A DNA stretch of 46,623 nt from Prevotella sp. UBA7764 (GTDB taxonomy: Bacteria > Bacteroidota > Bacteroidia > Bacteroidales > Bacteroidaceae), in assembly GCA_002481295.1 (NCBI GenBank), contig DLDU01000031.1, positions 1 to 46,623 on the forward strand, written 5' to 3'. Below are positions 8,782 to 17,202 of the stretch, one piece after another. Both the position numbers and the translations under genes were made by a program. Within the stretch, counting starts at the first letter, position 1, and each line of letters opens with the position of its first letter. Under the pieces are notes generated by a model. It did no database searches and was not told the DNA's origin. It saw only the letters and a list, made by a program, of their open reading frames with translations.

Positions 8782-9840
8782 TCATAATAAAGAGTCATAA
8801 ATCTTCATATGTTCTTTGGCGCAATGCTCCCACGAGAAAAGTCTAACGCGTTTATCACCCAAAGAAACAAGTTCTTTTCGCCGTTCTTCATCTTCCGTAA
8901 GTTTTTCCATCACAGATATCATAGAGTCAATGCTCATAGGATCAAAATACTCTCCAGCCCCTTGACAGATCTCTGGAAAGCAACTTGCCTCTGCCAACGC
9001 AACAGGACAATGGTTTGCCCATGCTTCAAGTATAGGCATACCAAAACCTTCATATAGGCTCGGATAGATAAAGAACATTGCATGCGCATAGAGTGCTCTC
9101 ATGGTGTTTTCATCAGCAGAAACATGAATCATATTTTCATCTACTTTCAACTGATGGAAGAATTCAAGTTCCTTGGAAAAGAAATCATAAGATGTACAAA
9201 CTACCTTTACATCGGGATAATGTTTATGATATACGGCAAACGCTCTTGTAAAGCGCTCAAAATTTTTATAGCTCGCGCGAGCTCCGACATATAATATATA
9301 TGGGTGTCCAATGGGATCAGGCAATTGCTCCAAACCTGTAGGTAACTCAATACCATGGTAGACAACGTGAACCTTAGCCTCCGGTACTGGAAAAAAATTT
9401 AGTAGATCTTTCTTAGTGTTCTCACTGACAGCCACTATGGCATCTGCGCGCTGTAAGGCAATCTGCTGAAGCCTAACACGGTCAGGCTGTGGGAAAAATG
9501 TTAAATAATTAGCATCATGATAGGTAAGAACCAAAGGCTTATCGCCCAACTGTTTATAAAAATAATGATCAAAATCAGTCTGGTGAACTACATCGTATTG
9601 CTTTTTACCCACAACATATTTCGTATAGGGGCGGTTTAATAACGATAAGATTCTATCCTGCCCTCTGAACTTTTTAGGATATGTCCTAAACAGATGTTTA
9701 GAACGCACATATTCATTGCAAGACCAAAGGGCTGTAGTTTTCCAGGTGTCACGAGGCAACGAATTGATCATCATCGCGAAATATTTCGATGCACCTCCAT
9801 ATACTTGATAAAACAAAGTATGATCAAATAAAACCTTCAT
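8782..9840 (-). CDS. GT4-type (Glycos_transf_1) glycosyltransferase, inverted within the locus
   Basis: 352 residues. The N-terminal half has a GT-B acceptor domain (MKVLFDHTLFYQVYGGASKYF, VVHQTDFDHYF, VLTYHDANYL). The C-terminal half has the donor site: YILYVGARASYKNF (about 180-195), DENTMRALYAHAMFFIYPSLYEGFGMPILEAWANHCPV (split E-x7-E signature around EGFGMPILE) and a closing W-E-H-C helix. It probably adds a sugar from a nucleotide donor to the growing repeat unit at the cytoplasmic membrane face. It is the only polysaccharide gene on the minus strand and has its own promoter. It is also less AT-rich than the genes on both sides, which suggests separate acquisition. Confidence 0.9.
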   Translation of the reverse strand: MKVLFDHTLFYQVYGGASKYFAMMINSLPRDTWKTTALWSCNEYVRSKHLFRTYPKKFRGQDRILSLLNRPYTKYVVGKKQYDVVHQTDFDHYFYKQLGDKPLVLTYHDANYLTFFPQPDRVRLQQIALQRADAIVAVSENTKKDLLNFFPVPEAKVHVVYHGIELPTGLEQLPDPIGHPYILYVGARASYKNFERFTRAFAVYHKHYPDVKVVCTSYDFFSKELEFFHQLKVDENMIHVSADENTMRALYAHAMFFIYPSLYEGFGMPILEAWANHCPVALAEASCFPEICQGAGEYFDPMSIDSMISVMEKLTEDEERRKELVSLGDKRVRLFSWEHCAKEHMKIYDSLL

Positions 9841-9860
9841 ACAACGATCTCTTTTTTGTG

Positions 9861-9891
9861 CAAAATTAAAGAAAAAAACATTATTAACAAA
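9861..9891 (-). promoter_or_regulatory. Promoter of the inverted glycosyltransferase
   Basis: On the minus strand TTTG (891-888 of the 9-kb block) and TAATTTTG (9868-9861) are 19 bp apart, a full Bacteroidota promoter match, about 20 nt before the start codon at 9840. The stretch also contains the upstream region of the plus-strand gene at 9899, for which I see no comparable promoter. Confidence 0.75.
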
Positions 9892-9898
9892 CTATTCC

Positions 9899-10804
9899 AT
9901 GAAAATTTTAATATTACTTTCTACATATAATGGCCAGCAATATCTCCCCGAATTACTGGATTCTGTAGAGAACCAGACTGGGGTAGAAAAAGAAATTATA
10001 GTTAGAGACGACGGTTCTCAAGATCAAACACTTAATATTCTTCAAAAATATAAAAAACAATATGAAAATATAGAAATACATTCATCAACAAATATAGGCG
10101 CCTGCAAAAGTTTTCTTAGTCTGATACAACTTGCCAAGGAAAAAGACAATTACGATTATGCTGCTTTCTGTGACCAAGATGATGTCTGGCTTCCTCAGAA
10201 GCTCTCTGCGGCTATCACCCTAATGCTACAAGAGAATACAGAGTTTTACTATTCATCCTACCAGTTGGTAAACCAGAATCTAAAAAAACTATCTTCGTAC
10301 AATCAATTCATACCCATAAAGAATTTGGCAACAAGCTTAGTGTACAACTCAGTAACCGGGTGCACCATTGTATGCACAAAAAAAATCATTGAATGGGCAT
10401 CAGAAGCACACCCAGAACATATTATGATGCATGATTCTTGGATATTCAAGGTTGCCCTTGCTCATCAATGTGGCATTTCAATAGATTCCAGAGGCTATAT
10501 TCTCTATCGACAGCATGGAGATAATGTAATTGGCGGAACAGAGACTTTAGCAGAACGCTTTAAGCGAAGATGGCAAAATTTTATCCACCCGAAGTGTTTA
10601 AGATCAATGGAGGCAGAAGAACTGTATAAATATTATTACGACAGCATGAATCCAGAGAATCAATCAATTATAAAACAAATACATAATTACAGGCAAAAGA
10701 GTTTCATTTCAAGATTATCCATAGCCTTTAATCCTGTATTCAGAACAGGTAGTATCACAAATGATTTAATTTTCAAGTTAGCAATAATTACTAAAAGATA
10801 TTAA
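9899..10804 (+). CDS. Family 2 glycosyltransferase
   Basis: 301 residues. MKILILLSTYNGQQYLPELLDSV opens the GT-A fold, IVRDDGSQDQT follows, and AAFCDQDDVWLPQKL (about 93-107) carries the DQDDVW signature seen in rhamnosyl- and galactosyltransferase-like GT2 enzymes. The C-terminal part has a conserved MMHDSW motif and a YRQHGDNVIGG segment typical of this subgroup. Cytosolic or membrane-associated, it would add a sugar to the lipid-linked repeat unit. It is followed by a similar but shorter GT2 after only 2 nt, so the pair looks like a diverged tandem. Donor sugar cannot be told from sequence. Confidence 0.9.
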   Translation: MKILILLSTYNGQQYLPELLDSVENQTGVEKEIIVRDDGSQDQTLNILQKYKKQYENIEIHSSTNIGACKSFLSLIQLAKEKDNYDYAAFCDQDDVWLPQKLSAAITLMLQENTEFYYSSYQLVNQNLKKLSSYNQFIPIKNLATSLVYNSVTGCTIVCTKKIIEWASEAHPEHIMMHDSWIFKVALAHQCGISIDSRGYILYRQHGDNVIGGTETLAERFKRRWQNFIHPKCLRSMEAEELYKYYYDSMNPENQSIIKQIHNYRQKSFISRLSIAFNPVFRTGSITNDLIFKLAIITKRY

Positions 10805-10806
10805 TC

Positions 10807-11523
10807 ATGATCAGTGTTTGTATAGCTACGTACAATGGAGAAAAATACATATTGGAACAATTAAACTCCATCCTTCCCCAATTATCAGCCTCAGATGAAG
10901 TCATCATCTCGGATGACCATTCAACCGACAACACAATAAAGCTTATAAAGAATCTTAAAGATCCAAGGATTAAGATATACTTACATGATTCTGAAAGTTT
11001 CAAATTCACTATAGACCGATCGACACATAATTTTGAAAATGCAATAAAGCATGCACATGGTGACAAGATTTTTCTTTCCGATCAGGATGATAAATGGGTC
11101 GATAACAAAATCGAAATGATGTTGCCACTGCTAAACGAGTATGACACCGCTGTCTCTGATTGCTATGTTGTTGATGAGAACCTCAATATCACATACAAGT
11201 CTTACTTTTCGATTCGGAAAAAGACATATAATATATGGAGTACATTCTGGAAGTCTCCGTTCTTAGGGAGCTGTATGGCTTTTGATAGAAAAGTTCTTAC
11301 AGATGTCTTACCATTTCCTCAATATGGAGTCGGTCATGACATATGGATTGCGTTGGTATCTTTAAAGAAACACAGCCTCTGCTACATCGACGCTCCCTTA
11401 TCATATTATAGAAGACATTTAGGAACTGTCACGGGAAGTGGAAAGAATAATCACACATCTCTGTTATTCAAAATATCATACAGATACTATATTCTTAAAA
11501 ATATGTTGAAACGCTTATATTAA
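10807..11523 (+). CDS. Family 2 glycosyltransferase (paralogue of the preceding gene)
   Basis: 238 residues. ISVCIATYNGEKYILEQLNSIL, IISDDHSTDNT and KIFLSDQDDKWVDNKIEMM repeat the motif order of the gene before it, followed by GHDIWIALVSL and YYRRHLGTVTG in place of the partner's HDSW and YRQHG motifs. It is about 60 residues shorter at the C terminus. Same likely role: one sugar transfer in repeat-unit assembly. Strongly AT-rich, tightly packed between neighbours (2 and 10 nt), so it is part of a single transcript. Confidence 0.89.
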   Translation: MISVCIATYNGEKYILEQLNSILPQLSASDEVIISDDHSTDNTIKLIKNLKDPRIKIYLHDSESFKFTIDRSTHNFENAIKHAHGDKIFLSDQDDKWVDNKIEMMLPLLNEYDTAVSDCYVVDENLNITYKSYFSIRKKTYNIWSTFWKSPFLGSCMAFDRKVLTDVLPFPQYGVGHDIWIALVSLKKHSLCYIDAPLSYYRRHLGTVTGSGKNNHTSLLFKISYRYYILKNMLKRLY

Positions 11524-11533
11524 TATTACTACA

Positions 11534-12664
11534 ATGAAGAAGAAAAGATTATTAGAAGTTTCAAAATACTATTATCCGTACAATGGTGGGATTGAACAGG
11601 TATGCCAAAATCTTTGTGAATGTCTCTCCAACGCTTTTGACATTAAGGTAATATGCTTTAGCGAAAGTAACAGAACCTACACGCAAAAGGTAAATGGTAT
11701 CGAAGTAGAGAAAGTTGGTGTTCAGAAAACTATCATGAGCCAAGCTATAGCTATAGGCTATTATTTTAAGCTCAAAAAGATAATAAAAGAGTTCAAGCCA
11801 GACATTATTCATTTTCATTGGCCAAATATTTTCGTCGCTTGGCTTCTTATAGGAATCATCCCCAAGCATACAAAACTCGTGGTACTTTGGCACTCGGACA
11901 TACTAAAACAGAAATGGGCCTATTATTTAGTTAGACCCATAGAGAAAAAACTATTAAAAAAAGCAGATCTCATTACTCCTACATCTCCAAACTATCTACT
12001 AAACTCAACTCCATTATCCAAACATATGGATAAATGCGATGTTCTACCTAATGCTATCGATACTTCACTCTTTAAAATAAACAGTAAAACAAAGGAACGA
12101 ATCGCTGAAATTAAGAGAGAGGCCAAAGGAAAGACTATAATTTTCTTTATTGGAAGATTAGTAGAGTACAAAGGAGTTGAAGATCTTCTTAAGGCAGAAA
12201 AGTTTATAAAAAATAATTGCATTATTTTTATAGCCGGTAGAGGACCTTTAGAAAACCAATTAAGGAGTTCTGTTCATTCGGCGAGAATAAAATTCATAGG
12301 GCGTATTTCTGATGAAGAAAAGAAGTGTTATTACTATGCTGCAGATATCTTCGCTTTTCCATCTATAAACAAAGCCGAAGCTTTTGGTATAACATTAGCT
12401 GAAGCCATGTATTGCAGAGCAGTGCCAATAACATTTCATATAGAAGGCTCTGGTGTAAATTGGCTTTCCATAAAAAACGAAACTGGTATAGAAATTCCAT
12501 TACACGACATCAAGGCATATGCAAACGCCATTGATTACCTGATCGAAAATAAAGTGGAAAGAGAAAAGTTAGCGAATAATGCACATCAACGTATTATCAA
12601 TTACTTTACAATTGGACAACAAAAAAAAGTTGCGATAGCGCAGTTTAATAAACTATTCGACTAA
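11534..12664 (+). CDS. GT4 family glycosyltransferase
   Basis: 376 residues with GT-B fold. The acceptor domain opens LLEVSKYYYPYNGGIEQVCQNL, with the Gly-Gly near residue 17, and includes DIIHFHWPN. The donor domain shows IIFFIGRLVEYKGVEDLLKA (about 195-215), IIFIAGRGPLENQL, and AFPSINKAEAFGITLAEAMYC with the E-x7-E signature (about 275-295). GT4 enzymes usually add mannose, galactose, glucose or rhamnose from nucleotide sugars with retention. It is the last glycosyltransferase before the inserted block at 12.7 kb and the last clearly AT-rich gene. Confidence 0.91.
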   Translation: MKKKRLLEVSKYYYPYNGGIEQVCQNLCECLSNAFDIKVICFSESNRTYTQKVNGIEVEKVGVQKTIMSQAIAIGYYFKLKKIIKEFKPDIIHFHWPNIFVAWLLIGIIPKHTKLVVLWHSDILKQKWAYYLVRPIEKKLLKKADLITPTSPNYLLNSTPLSKHMDKCDVLPNAIDTSLFKINSKTKERIAEIKREAKGKTIIFFIGRLVEYKGVEDLLKAEKFIKNNCIIFIAGRGPLENQLRSSVHSARIKFIGRISDEEKKCYYYAADIFAFPSINKAEAFGITLAEAMYCRAVPITFHIEGSGVNWLSIKNETGIEIPLHDIKAYANAIDYLIENKVEREKLANNAHQRIINYFTIGQQKKVAIAQFNKLFD

Positions 12665-12698
12665 GAATGCGATAATATATAGGATTAGGCCATCAAAT

Positions 12699-12881
12699 AT
12701 GGAAGGACATGGGAAGCAAGGCTCGTTGATAGCAGCAACAAAAGGTACGACCATAACAGAAGTAACAAAGCATCTGGCCAAGATATCAGAAAAGCGCAGT
12801 TTAGCTGTCGAAGAAGTGACGATGGACTTCTCCGACAGCATGATGGGCATCACCAAGCAGATGTTCCCAAATGCAGAGATA
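12699..12881 (+). pseudogene. Remnant of an ISL3/ISAon1-type transposase
   Basis: An open stretch of about 61 codons (KQGSLIAATKGTTITEV..., then AVEEVTMDFSDSMMGITKQMFPNAEI) resembles the middle of DDE transposases of the IS204/IS1001/IS1165 (ISL3) group in Bacteroidota. In that group a TLDMANSM-like motif carries the first catalytic Asp, here in VTMDFSDSM, and is followed by a CFPKA-like segment. Everything before and after it is missing, and the frame soon runs into the promoter of the next gene. It shows past IS activity at the junction between glycosyltransferases and ATPase. The match is from memory of the family, not a search. Confidence 0.62.
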
Positions 12882-12921
12882 GGAAAAATATCAAGTGCGC
12901 CTTATTTTCTACATATCTCGC

Positions 12922-12952
12922 TTTGCATTATAAGAAATAAACACTATCTTTG
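12922..12952 (+). promoter_or_regulatory. Promoter of the DUF234-type ATPase gene
   Basis: TTTG (12922-12925) and TATCTTTG (12945-12952) are 19 bp apart. The predicted start of transcription, about 7 nt after the -7 box, falls inside the 40-nt palindrome that follows. A closely related promoter precedes the collapsed copy near 19.25 kb. Confidence 0.8.
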
Positions 12953-12953
12953 C

Positions 12954-12993
12954 AAATGTAAACAGCGGTTTATATAAACCACCGTTTACATTT
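12954..12993 (+). promoter_or_regulatory. 40-nt palindrome over the predicted transcription start (copy 1)
   Basis: The arms at 12954-12973 and 12974-12993 are reverse complements at 18 of 20 positions; the arm begins AAATGTAAAC and the centre is GGTTTATATAAACC. It starts one base after the -7 box and ends 13 nt before the ATG at 13007. This placement suits an operator bound by a dimeric or tetrameric repressor, or an mRNA hairpin hiding the ribosome-binding region. The same element occurs at 19273-19312. Confidence 0.75.
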
Positions 12994-13006
12994 AAAGACA
13001 AGAGAC

Positions 13007-14320
13007 ATGAAATTTTACGACCGGGCAACAGAAATCGGCATTCTGCAAGACAACGAAAAGAAATCGCATGAACACGCATCGTTCATGGTGATGATGGGTA
13101 GAAGACGTATCGGTAAGACTACCTTGCTCACGCACGCCTTCAAAGGGATGTCGTATGCTTATCTGTTTGTCTCGCGAGACAGCGAGGCACTGCTGTGCCG
13201 TAAGTTCCAGAACTGTCTGGAGGAACAGATCGGGCTGCATGTCTATGGTTCCGTGACCCGTTTTCGTGACTTGTTTGAGATGATCATGCAAGAGTCGCAG
13301 AGACGCCATTTCACACTGATCATCGACGAGTTCCAGGACTTGTACAGGATAAACGCTTCCACATTCAGCGACATACAAGACCTCTGGGACAGATATCATG
13401 AAACTTCCAAGATCAATTTGATAGCCTGTGGCAGTATTCACTCTCTGATGAAGCGCATCTTCGAAGACCGCTCTGAACCTCTGTACGGGCGGCCCACCTC
13501 GAAGATGACCATCCATCCCTTTACGACAACAGTGCTCAAACAAATCCTGTACGATGCCAATCCCAATTATACTCCCGATGATTTGCTTTGCTTGTACATG
13601 CTGACAGGCGGAGTTGCCAAATATATAGAGTTGCTTATAGATGGCGGATACACGACAAAAGAAAAGATGCTCGATGCTGTCTGCCGACAAGATTCCTATT
13701 TCCTCTCTGAGGGACGAGACCTGTTGGTCAATGAGTTTCAAGGGGAGTACGGCAACTACTTTTCCATACTCCAGCTCATTGCTTCAGGCCTGACACGACG
13801 GAGCGAGATAGACGGAGCACTCCAAAAAGACTCCGGTACCTTCCTGAAGAAACTCGACGAGGACTATGAGATGATTTCCAAGCTTCAGCCTCTGCTTGCC
13901 AAAAACGGAAGCAAGACCAGCAAGTATGAGATCCACGATCACTTTCTGCGGTTCTGGTTCCGTTTCGTCTATCCCTACCAATCTCTTGTGGAGCGCAACC
14001 AGTTAGATATGCTTAGGAAATATATTGGTGAACAATATACGCAATTCTCCGGAAGGTCATTGGAGAGATACTTCCAAGACAAGTTGTTTGAGACAGGGAG
14101 ATATACCGACATAGGAAATTGGTGGGACCGCAGTGGGAAAAATGAGATAGACATAGTGGCTATCAACTCCTTCGATCACTCAGGCTTGATAGCAGAGGTG
14201 AAAAGAAATCCAGACCGTATCAACATGCACAGTCTACATGAGAAGGCAGAAGCCTTGCCAAAAATGCCGTTTGCACACTATCAGTTCGACTTTCAAGGCC
14301 TTTCATTGCTGGATATGTAA
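13007..14320 (+). CDS. AAA family ATPase with C-terminal PD-(D/E)XK (DUF234-like) domain
   Basis: 437 residues. The N-terminal half is an archaeal-ATPase-like P-loop domain: Walker A GRRRIGKTTL (31-40), Walker B FTLIIDEFQDL (D107, E108). A winged-helix-like middle region follows (LQLIASGLTRRSEI, about 250-300). The C-terminal domain has the order E380-x-D382 and E397-V-K399 (NEIDIVAI, LIAEVKRN), consistent with a PD-(D/E)XK nuclease fold of the DUF234 family. These proteins often occur in many copies per genome in Bacteroidota and archaea; their job is not established, with links to mobile elements or defence suspected. It sits between a transposase remnant and a DUF1703 gene and is convergent with the latter. 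Its promoter and leader are palindromic. A deleted copy lies at 19326. Confidence 0.9.
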   Translation: MKFYDRATEIGILQDNEKKSHEHASFMVMMGRRRIGKTTLLTHAFKGMSYAYLFVSRDSEALLCRKFQNCLEEQIGLHVYGSVTRFRDLFEMIMQESQRRHFTLIIDEFQDLYRINASTFSDIQDLWDRYHETSKINLIACGSIHSLMKRIFEDRSEPLYGRPTSKMTIHPFTTTVLKQILYDANPNYTPDDLLCLYMLTGGVAKYIELLIDGGYTTKEKMLDAVCRQDSYFLSEGRDLLVNEFQGEYGNYFSILQLIASGLTRRSEIDGALQKDSGTFLKKLDEDYEMISKLQPLLAKNGSKTSKYEIHDHFLRFWFRFVYPYQSLVERNQLDMLRKYIGEQYTQFSGRSLERYFQDKLFETGRYTDIGNWWDRSGKNEIDIVAINSFDHSGLIAEVKRNPDRINMHSLHEKAEALPKMPFAHYQFDFQGLSLLDM

Positions 14321-14360
14321 GATAGCAGGAACGAAAGTCGGCTTATATGGTGTTGTCTTC

Positions 14361-15905
14361 CTACCCCATCACTTTCCAATCATCAATGCACCGCTTCTCG
14401 CGGTTGAAGTTCACGCCAATCTTAAACAATTTGCGGGAATCGGTAGCAAATGGTGCGGCATAACCCTTCTCGTCAATCTGACGGAGAGCAGCATCGGCAC
14501 TTTGGTCATATTTGAACTCGAAGATATAAATATAATCCTTGGTCTTGGCAATCATATCAATGCGTCCATCACTGATTGTATGCTCCACCTCTGTGTAAAA
14601 GCCCAAGAGTTTCGTGATGAGATAGAACGCATTCTGGAAATAGAGCTCCGCATCACCCACGATCTTATAATCGGTATCAGCGAATAGTACCGCCATGCGT
14701 TTCATGAACGCTTCCGGATTGCCTTTCTCCATATCATGGACGAACTGTCCCACGAACATTGGTGACGCATTCTTCTCCATGTTCGTGTAGTACGGCAGCA
14801 AATACTCCGTAAATCCTTCTGATACCTCTTCGTTGGGGAATCCCAATGAATAGGTCTGAAAACGTTGATCATAATCCTTGATTGTCAAGTACCCGCTCTG
14901 ATAAAGGATCGGCACGGGCGATACGTCGACCGAGTCGACGGAGTTGAGAAAGTCGCCCGACACCTCTTCTTCCGTGAGGTTCGGAAGGTAATAGTTGTCT
15001 CGTTTGAGCAACTGAACAAGAAACGAAGGGGTACCCGTCTCAAACCAGTAACTGCCAAGCTCACCGGTTGCAAACGTGTTCAACAGACTGAAAGGATTGT
15101 AGATGTCAATGCCTCGCTGACGGAAATGGTAACCGTCATACCGCTTCTTCAGTTTGGCGGCTGCCTCATCAAAACTAATGCCATAAGCATCAGCGAAATC
15201 TTGAACAGATGACTTGAAATAGGTCATCAGTTCATCCTGTGTGATACCACAAATACCTTGATATCTTGCATCCATGGAGATGTCGACAAGGTTGTTGAGG
15301 TCACTGAAGACGCTGACCTTTCCAAACTTCGTCACCCCCGTTAGGAACGCGAACTTGATATACTGGTCCTGGGTCTTCAACACGGAGTAGAATGCTTTCA
15401 GCGTGTTGCGGAAGTGCTCCTGCAGTTCCGGATTGTCGATAGCCTGCAGCATCGGCTTGTCATATTCATCTACAAGGATGACGACACGCTGGTTGTGCTT
15501 TTTGGCGATACGCTCGATGATACCTTTGAAACGCAGCTCCGGTGTCACCTCGGAAGGGTATTTGCCATACACATCCTCTAATTTGCACAAATAGTCGTTG
15601 AGCACATGAAACAACGCATCCTCGGAATCGTACTTACCCGTATTGAGGTCGATATGAACGACGGGGTAGACCGTCCAGTCCTTCTCCAAGGCCTCGAGTG
15701 CCAGCCCCCGAAACAGTTCTTTCTGTCCACGGAAATAGGCATCCATGGTGGAGATGAGCAGTGATTTACCAAAACGGCGCGGACGGCTGAGGAAATAATA
15801 GCTACCCTCTGAAGCCAACTTATAGATGAAAGCCGTTTTGTCTACATAGACATACCTATCTTGCCTAACCTTGGTGAAGTTCTGTATTCCTATAGGATAT
15901 TTCAT
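14361..15905 (-). CDS. AAA-ATPase-like protein with PD-(D/E)XK nuclease domain (DUF1703 family)
   Basis: 514 residues. The start MKYPIGIQNFTKVRQDRYVYVDKTAFI and SRPRRFGKSLLIST (Walker A, about 39-51) define the AAA-ATPase-like family (PF09820). VVILVDEYDKPM (about 140-150) is the Walker B region, and TGVTKFGKVSVFSDLNNL follows. The C-terminal domain has GRIDMIAKTKDYIYIFEFKYD, the D and E-x-K residues of the PD-(D/E)XK nuclease superfamily. Families of this kind are abundant and variable in copy number in gut Bacteroidota; no biochemical role is firmly known. It faces the DUF234-type gene tail to tail (40 nt apart), has its own promoter, and lies between two parts of the polysaccharide locus, so it is probably accessory cargo. 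Confidence 0.9.
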   Translation of the reverse strand: MKYPIGIQNFTKVRQDRYVYVDKTAFIYKLASEGSYYFLSRPRRFGKSLLISTMDAYFRGQKELFRGLALEALEKDWTVYPVVHIDLNTGKYDSEDALFHVLNDYLCKLEDVYGKYPSEVTPELRFKGIIERIAKKHNQRVVILVDEYDKPMLQAIDNPELQEHFRNTLKAFYSVLKTQDQYIKFAFLTGVTKFGKVSVFSDLNNLVDISMDARYQGICGITQDELMTYFKSSVQDFADAYGISFDEAAAKLKKRYDGYHFRQRGIDIYNPFSLLNTFATGELGSYWFETGTPSFLVQLLKRDNYYLPNLTEEEVSGDFLNSVDSVDVSPVPILYQSGYLTIKDYDQRFQTYSLGFPNEEVSEGFTEYLLPYYTNMEKNASPMFVGQFVHDMEKGNPEAFMKRMAVLFADTDYKIVGDAELYFQNAFYLITKLLGFYTEVEHTISDGRIDMIAKTKDYIYIFEFKYDQSADAALRQIDEKGYAAPFATDSRKLFKIGVNFNREKRCIDDWKVMG

Positions 15906-15922
15906 ACGTATCTACTTTTCTG

Positions 15923-15953
15923 CAAATTTACTGAGTTTTTTTTAGATCGACAA
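15923..15953 (-). promoter_or_regulatory. Promoter of the DUF1703-type gene
   Basis: Minus strand: TTG (15953-15951) and TAAATTTG (15930-15923), 20 bp apart, just before the start codon at 15905. It matches the Bacteroidota promoter pattern. Confidence 0.7.
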
Positions 15954-16089
15954 CCAAAATTCATGTTTTTTCCATTCACGACAGAATAAAATCTGGCTAG
16001 CTTTTTTAATTGTTTTTTATTCTCTTTTCTTTTCGATACAATATAACGATGGACTATGCGTTAACTGTAAAATAATGAATGAAAATTAG

Positions 16090-17202
16090 ATGCAGAACTA
16101 TCTACTATATCTCGGAGCTGCACTGATTAGCATGGGATGCGGATTTGCCGTCATTCCTACAATCACTAAGTTCTGTCTCAAATATAAAGTCTATGACCAG
16201 CCCAATGGCAGGAAAATTCACCACCAGCCTATACCTCGGCTTGGTGGCATCTCCTTTGTACCTGGTATCCTTCTTGCCTCTGTTGCCGTACTCTTCCTTA
16301 TCAGTACGGGAAGCCAGAGAGAGATACAGGTGAGCCTGTGGAGCGTCTACTTCATTATAAGCCTCCTCATTATCTATGCCACAGGGATCATTGACGACCT
16401 CGTGGGACTTAACGCTACGATGAAGTTCAGCGTCGAGATCGCTGCAACTTGCATCATACCGGCTGCCAATCTTTATATCAACAACCTTTATGGGCTGTTC
16501 GGCATCTACACCATTCCTTTTTGGATAGGTGCTCCGCTGACAATTCTCGTTTTAGTATTCACCTGCAATGCCATCAACCTTATTGATGGTATTGATGGAT
16601 TGTCCGCCTCCCTCACCATTATCGCCTTAATAGGTTTTTTCCTCTGTTTCTTTAAGGAAGATCTCTACTATTACTGCATCATGATCGCAGCACTAATAGG
16701 CGTGCTTATTCCTTATCTCTATTATAACCTTTTTGGAAGTACAGAGAAACGAAACAAAATATTCATGGGGGACTCGGGTAGTCTGAGCCTCGGTTTCATT
16801 CTTGGCTTTCTTGCTGTGAAATTGTGCATGGACACACCGCGCATGGATTACGATCCCCATAGAATCGTATGGGCCTGGTCGGTGCTTACAGTACCTTGCT
16901 TCGATGTCGTGAGAGTGTTTTTCTTCCGCATCATTCACGGACGCTCACCATTCCAGCCTGACAAAAATCACATTCATCATAAGCTCATGGCTTGCGGACT
17001 CAGTCAGCATCAGGCTTTGGTCACGATTGTTATCTTGCAGCTGTTGATCATTACAGCCAACATAGCATTGGCAGATATCGTATGCTCTTCTGTGATACTC
17101 TGCGCGGACGTTGCCATGTATATTATCTTTAATCTCGTTGCCAATCTGGTATCCAATCAGAAAAGCACAATCGTAAGCGAGGCTCAGCACATTACAAAAT
17201 GA
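16090..17202 (+). CDS. WecA/TagO-like undecaprenyl-phosphate N-acetylhexosamine-1-phosphate transferase
   Basis: 370 residues, about 11 membrane helices. It joins a sugar-1-phosphate to undecaprenyl phosphate and so starts polymer synthesis at the inner membrane. Family motifs of polytopic phosphoglycosyl transferases are all present: PNGRKIHHQPIPRLGGI (about 38-54), IIDDLVGL (100-107, the Asp pair), NAINLIDGIDGL (160-171), FMGDSGSL (225-232) and the NHIHHKLM loop near 295. It could prime the polysaccharide made by the genes upstream. The next gene overlaps it by 4 nt (ATGA) and encodes a different kind of initiating transferase. No good promoter was seen in the AT-rich 184 nt upstream. Confidence 0.91.
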   Translation: MQNYLLYLGAALISMGCGFAVIPTITKFCLKYKVYDQPNGRKIHHQPIPRLGGISFVPGILLASVAVLFLISTGSQREIQVSLWSVYFIISLLIIYATGIIDDLVGLNATMKFSVEIAATCIIPAANLYINNLYGLFGIYTIPFWIGAPLTILVLVFTCNAINLIDGIDGLSASLTIIALIGFFLCFFKEDLYYYCIMIAALIGVLIPYLYYNLFGSTEKRNKIFMGDSGSLSLGFILGFLAVKLCMDTPRMDYDPHRIVWAWSVLTVPCFDVVRVFFFRIIHGRSPFQPDKNHIHHKLMACGLSQHQALVTIVILQLLIITANIALADIVCSSVILCADVAMYIIFNLVANLVSNQKSTIVSEAQHITK

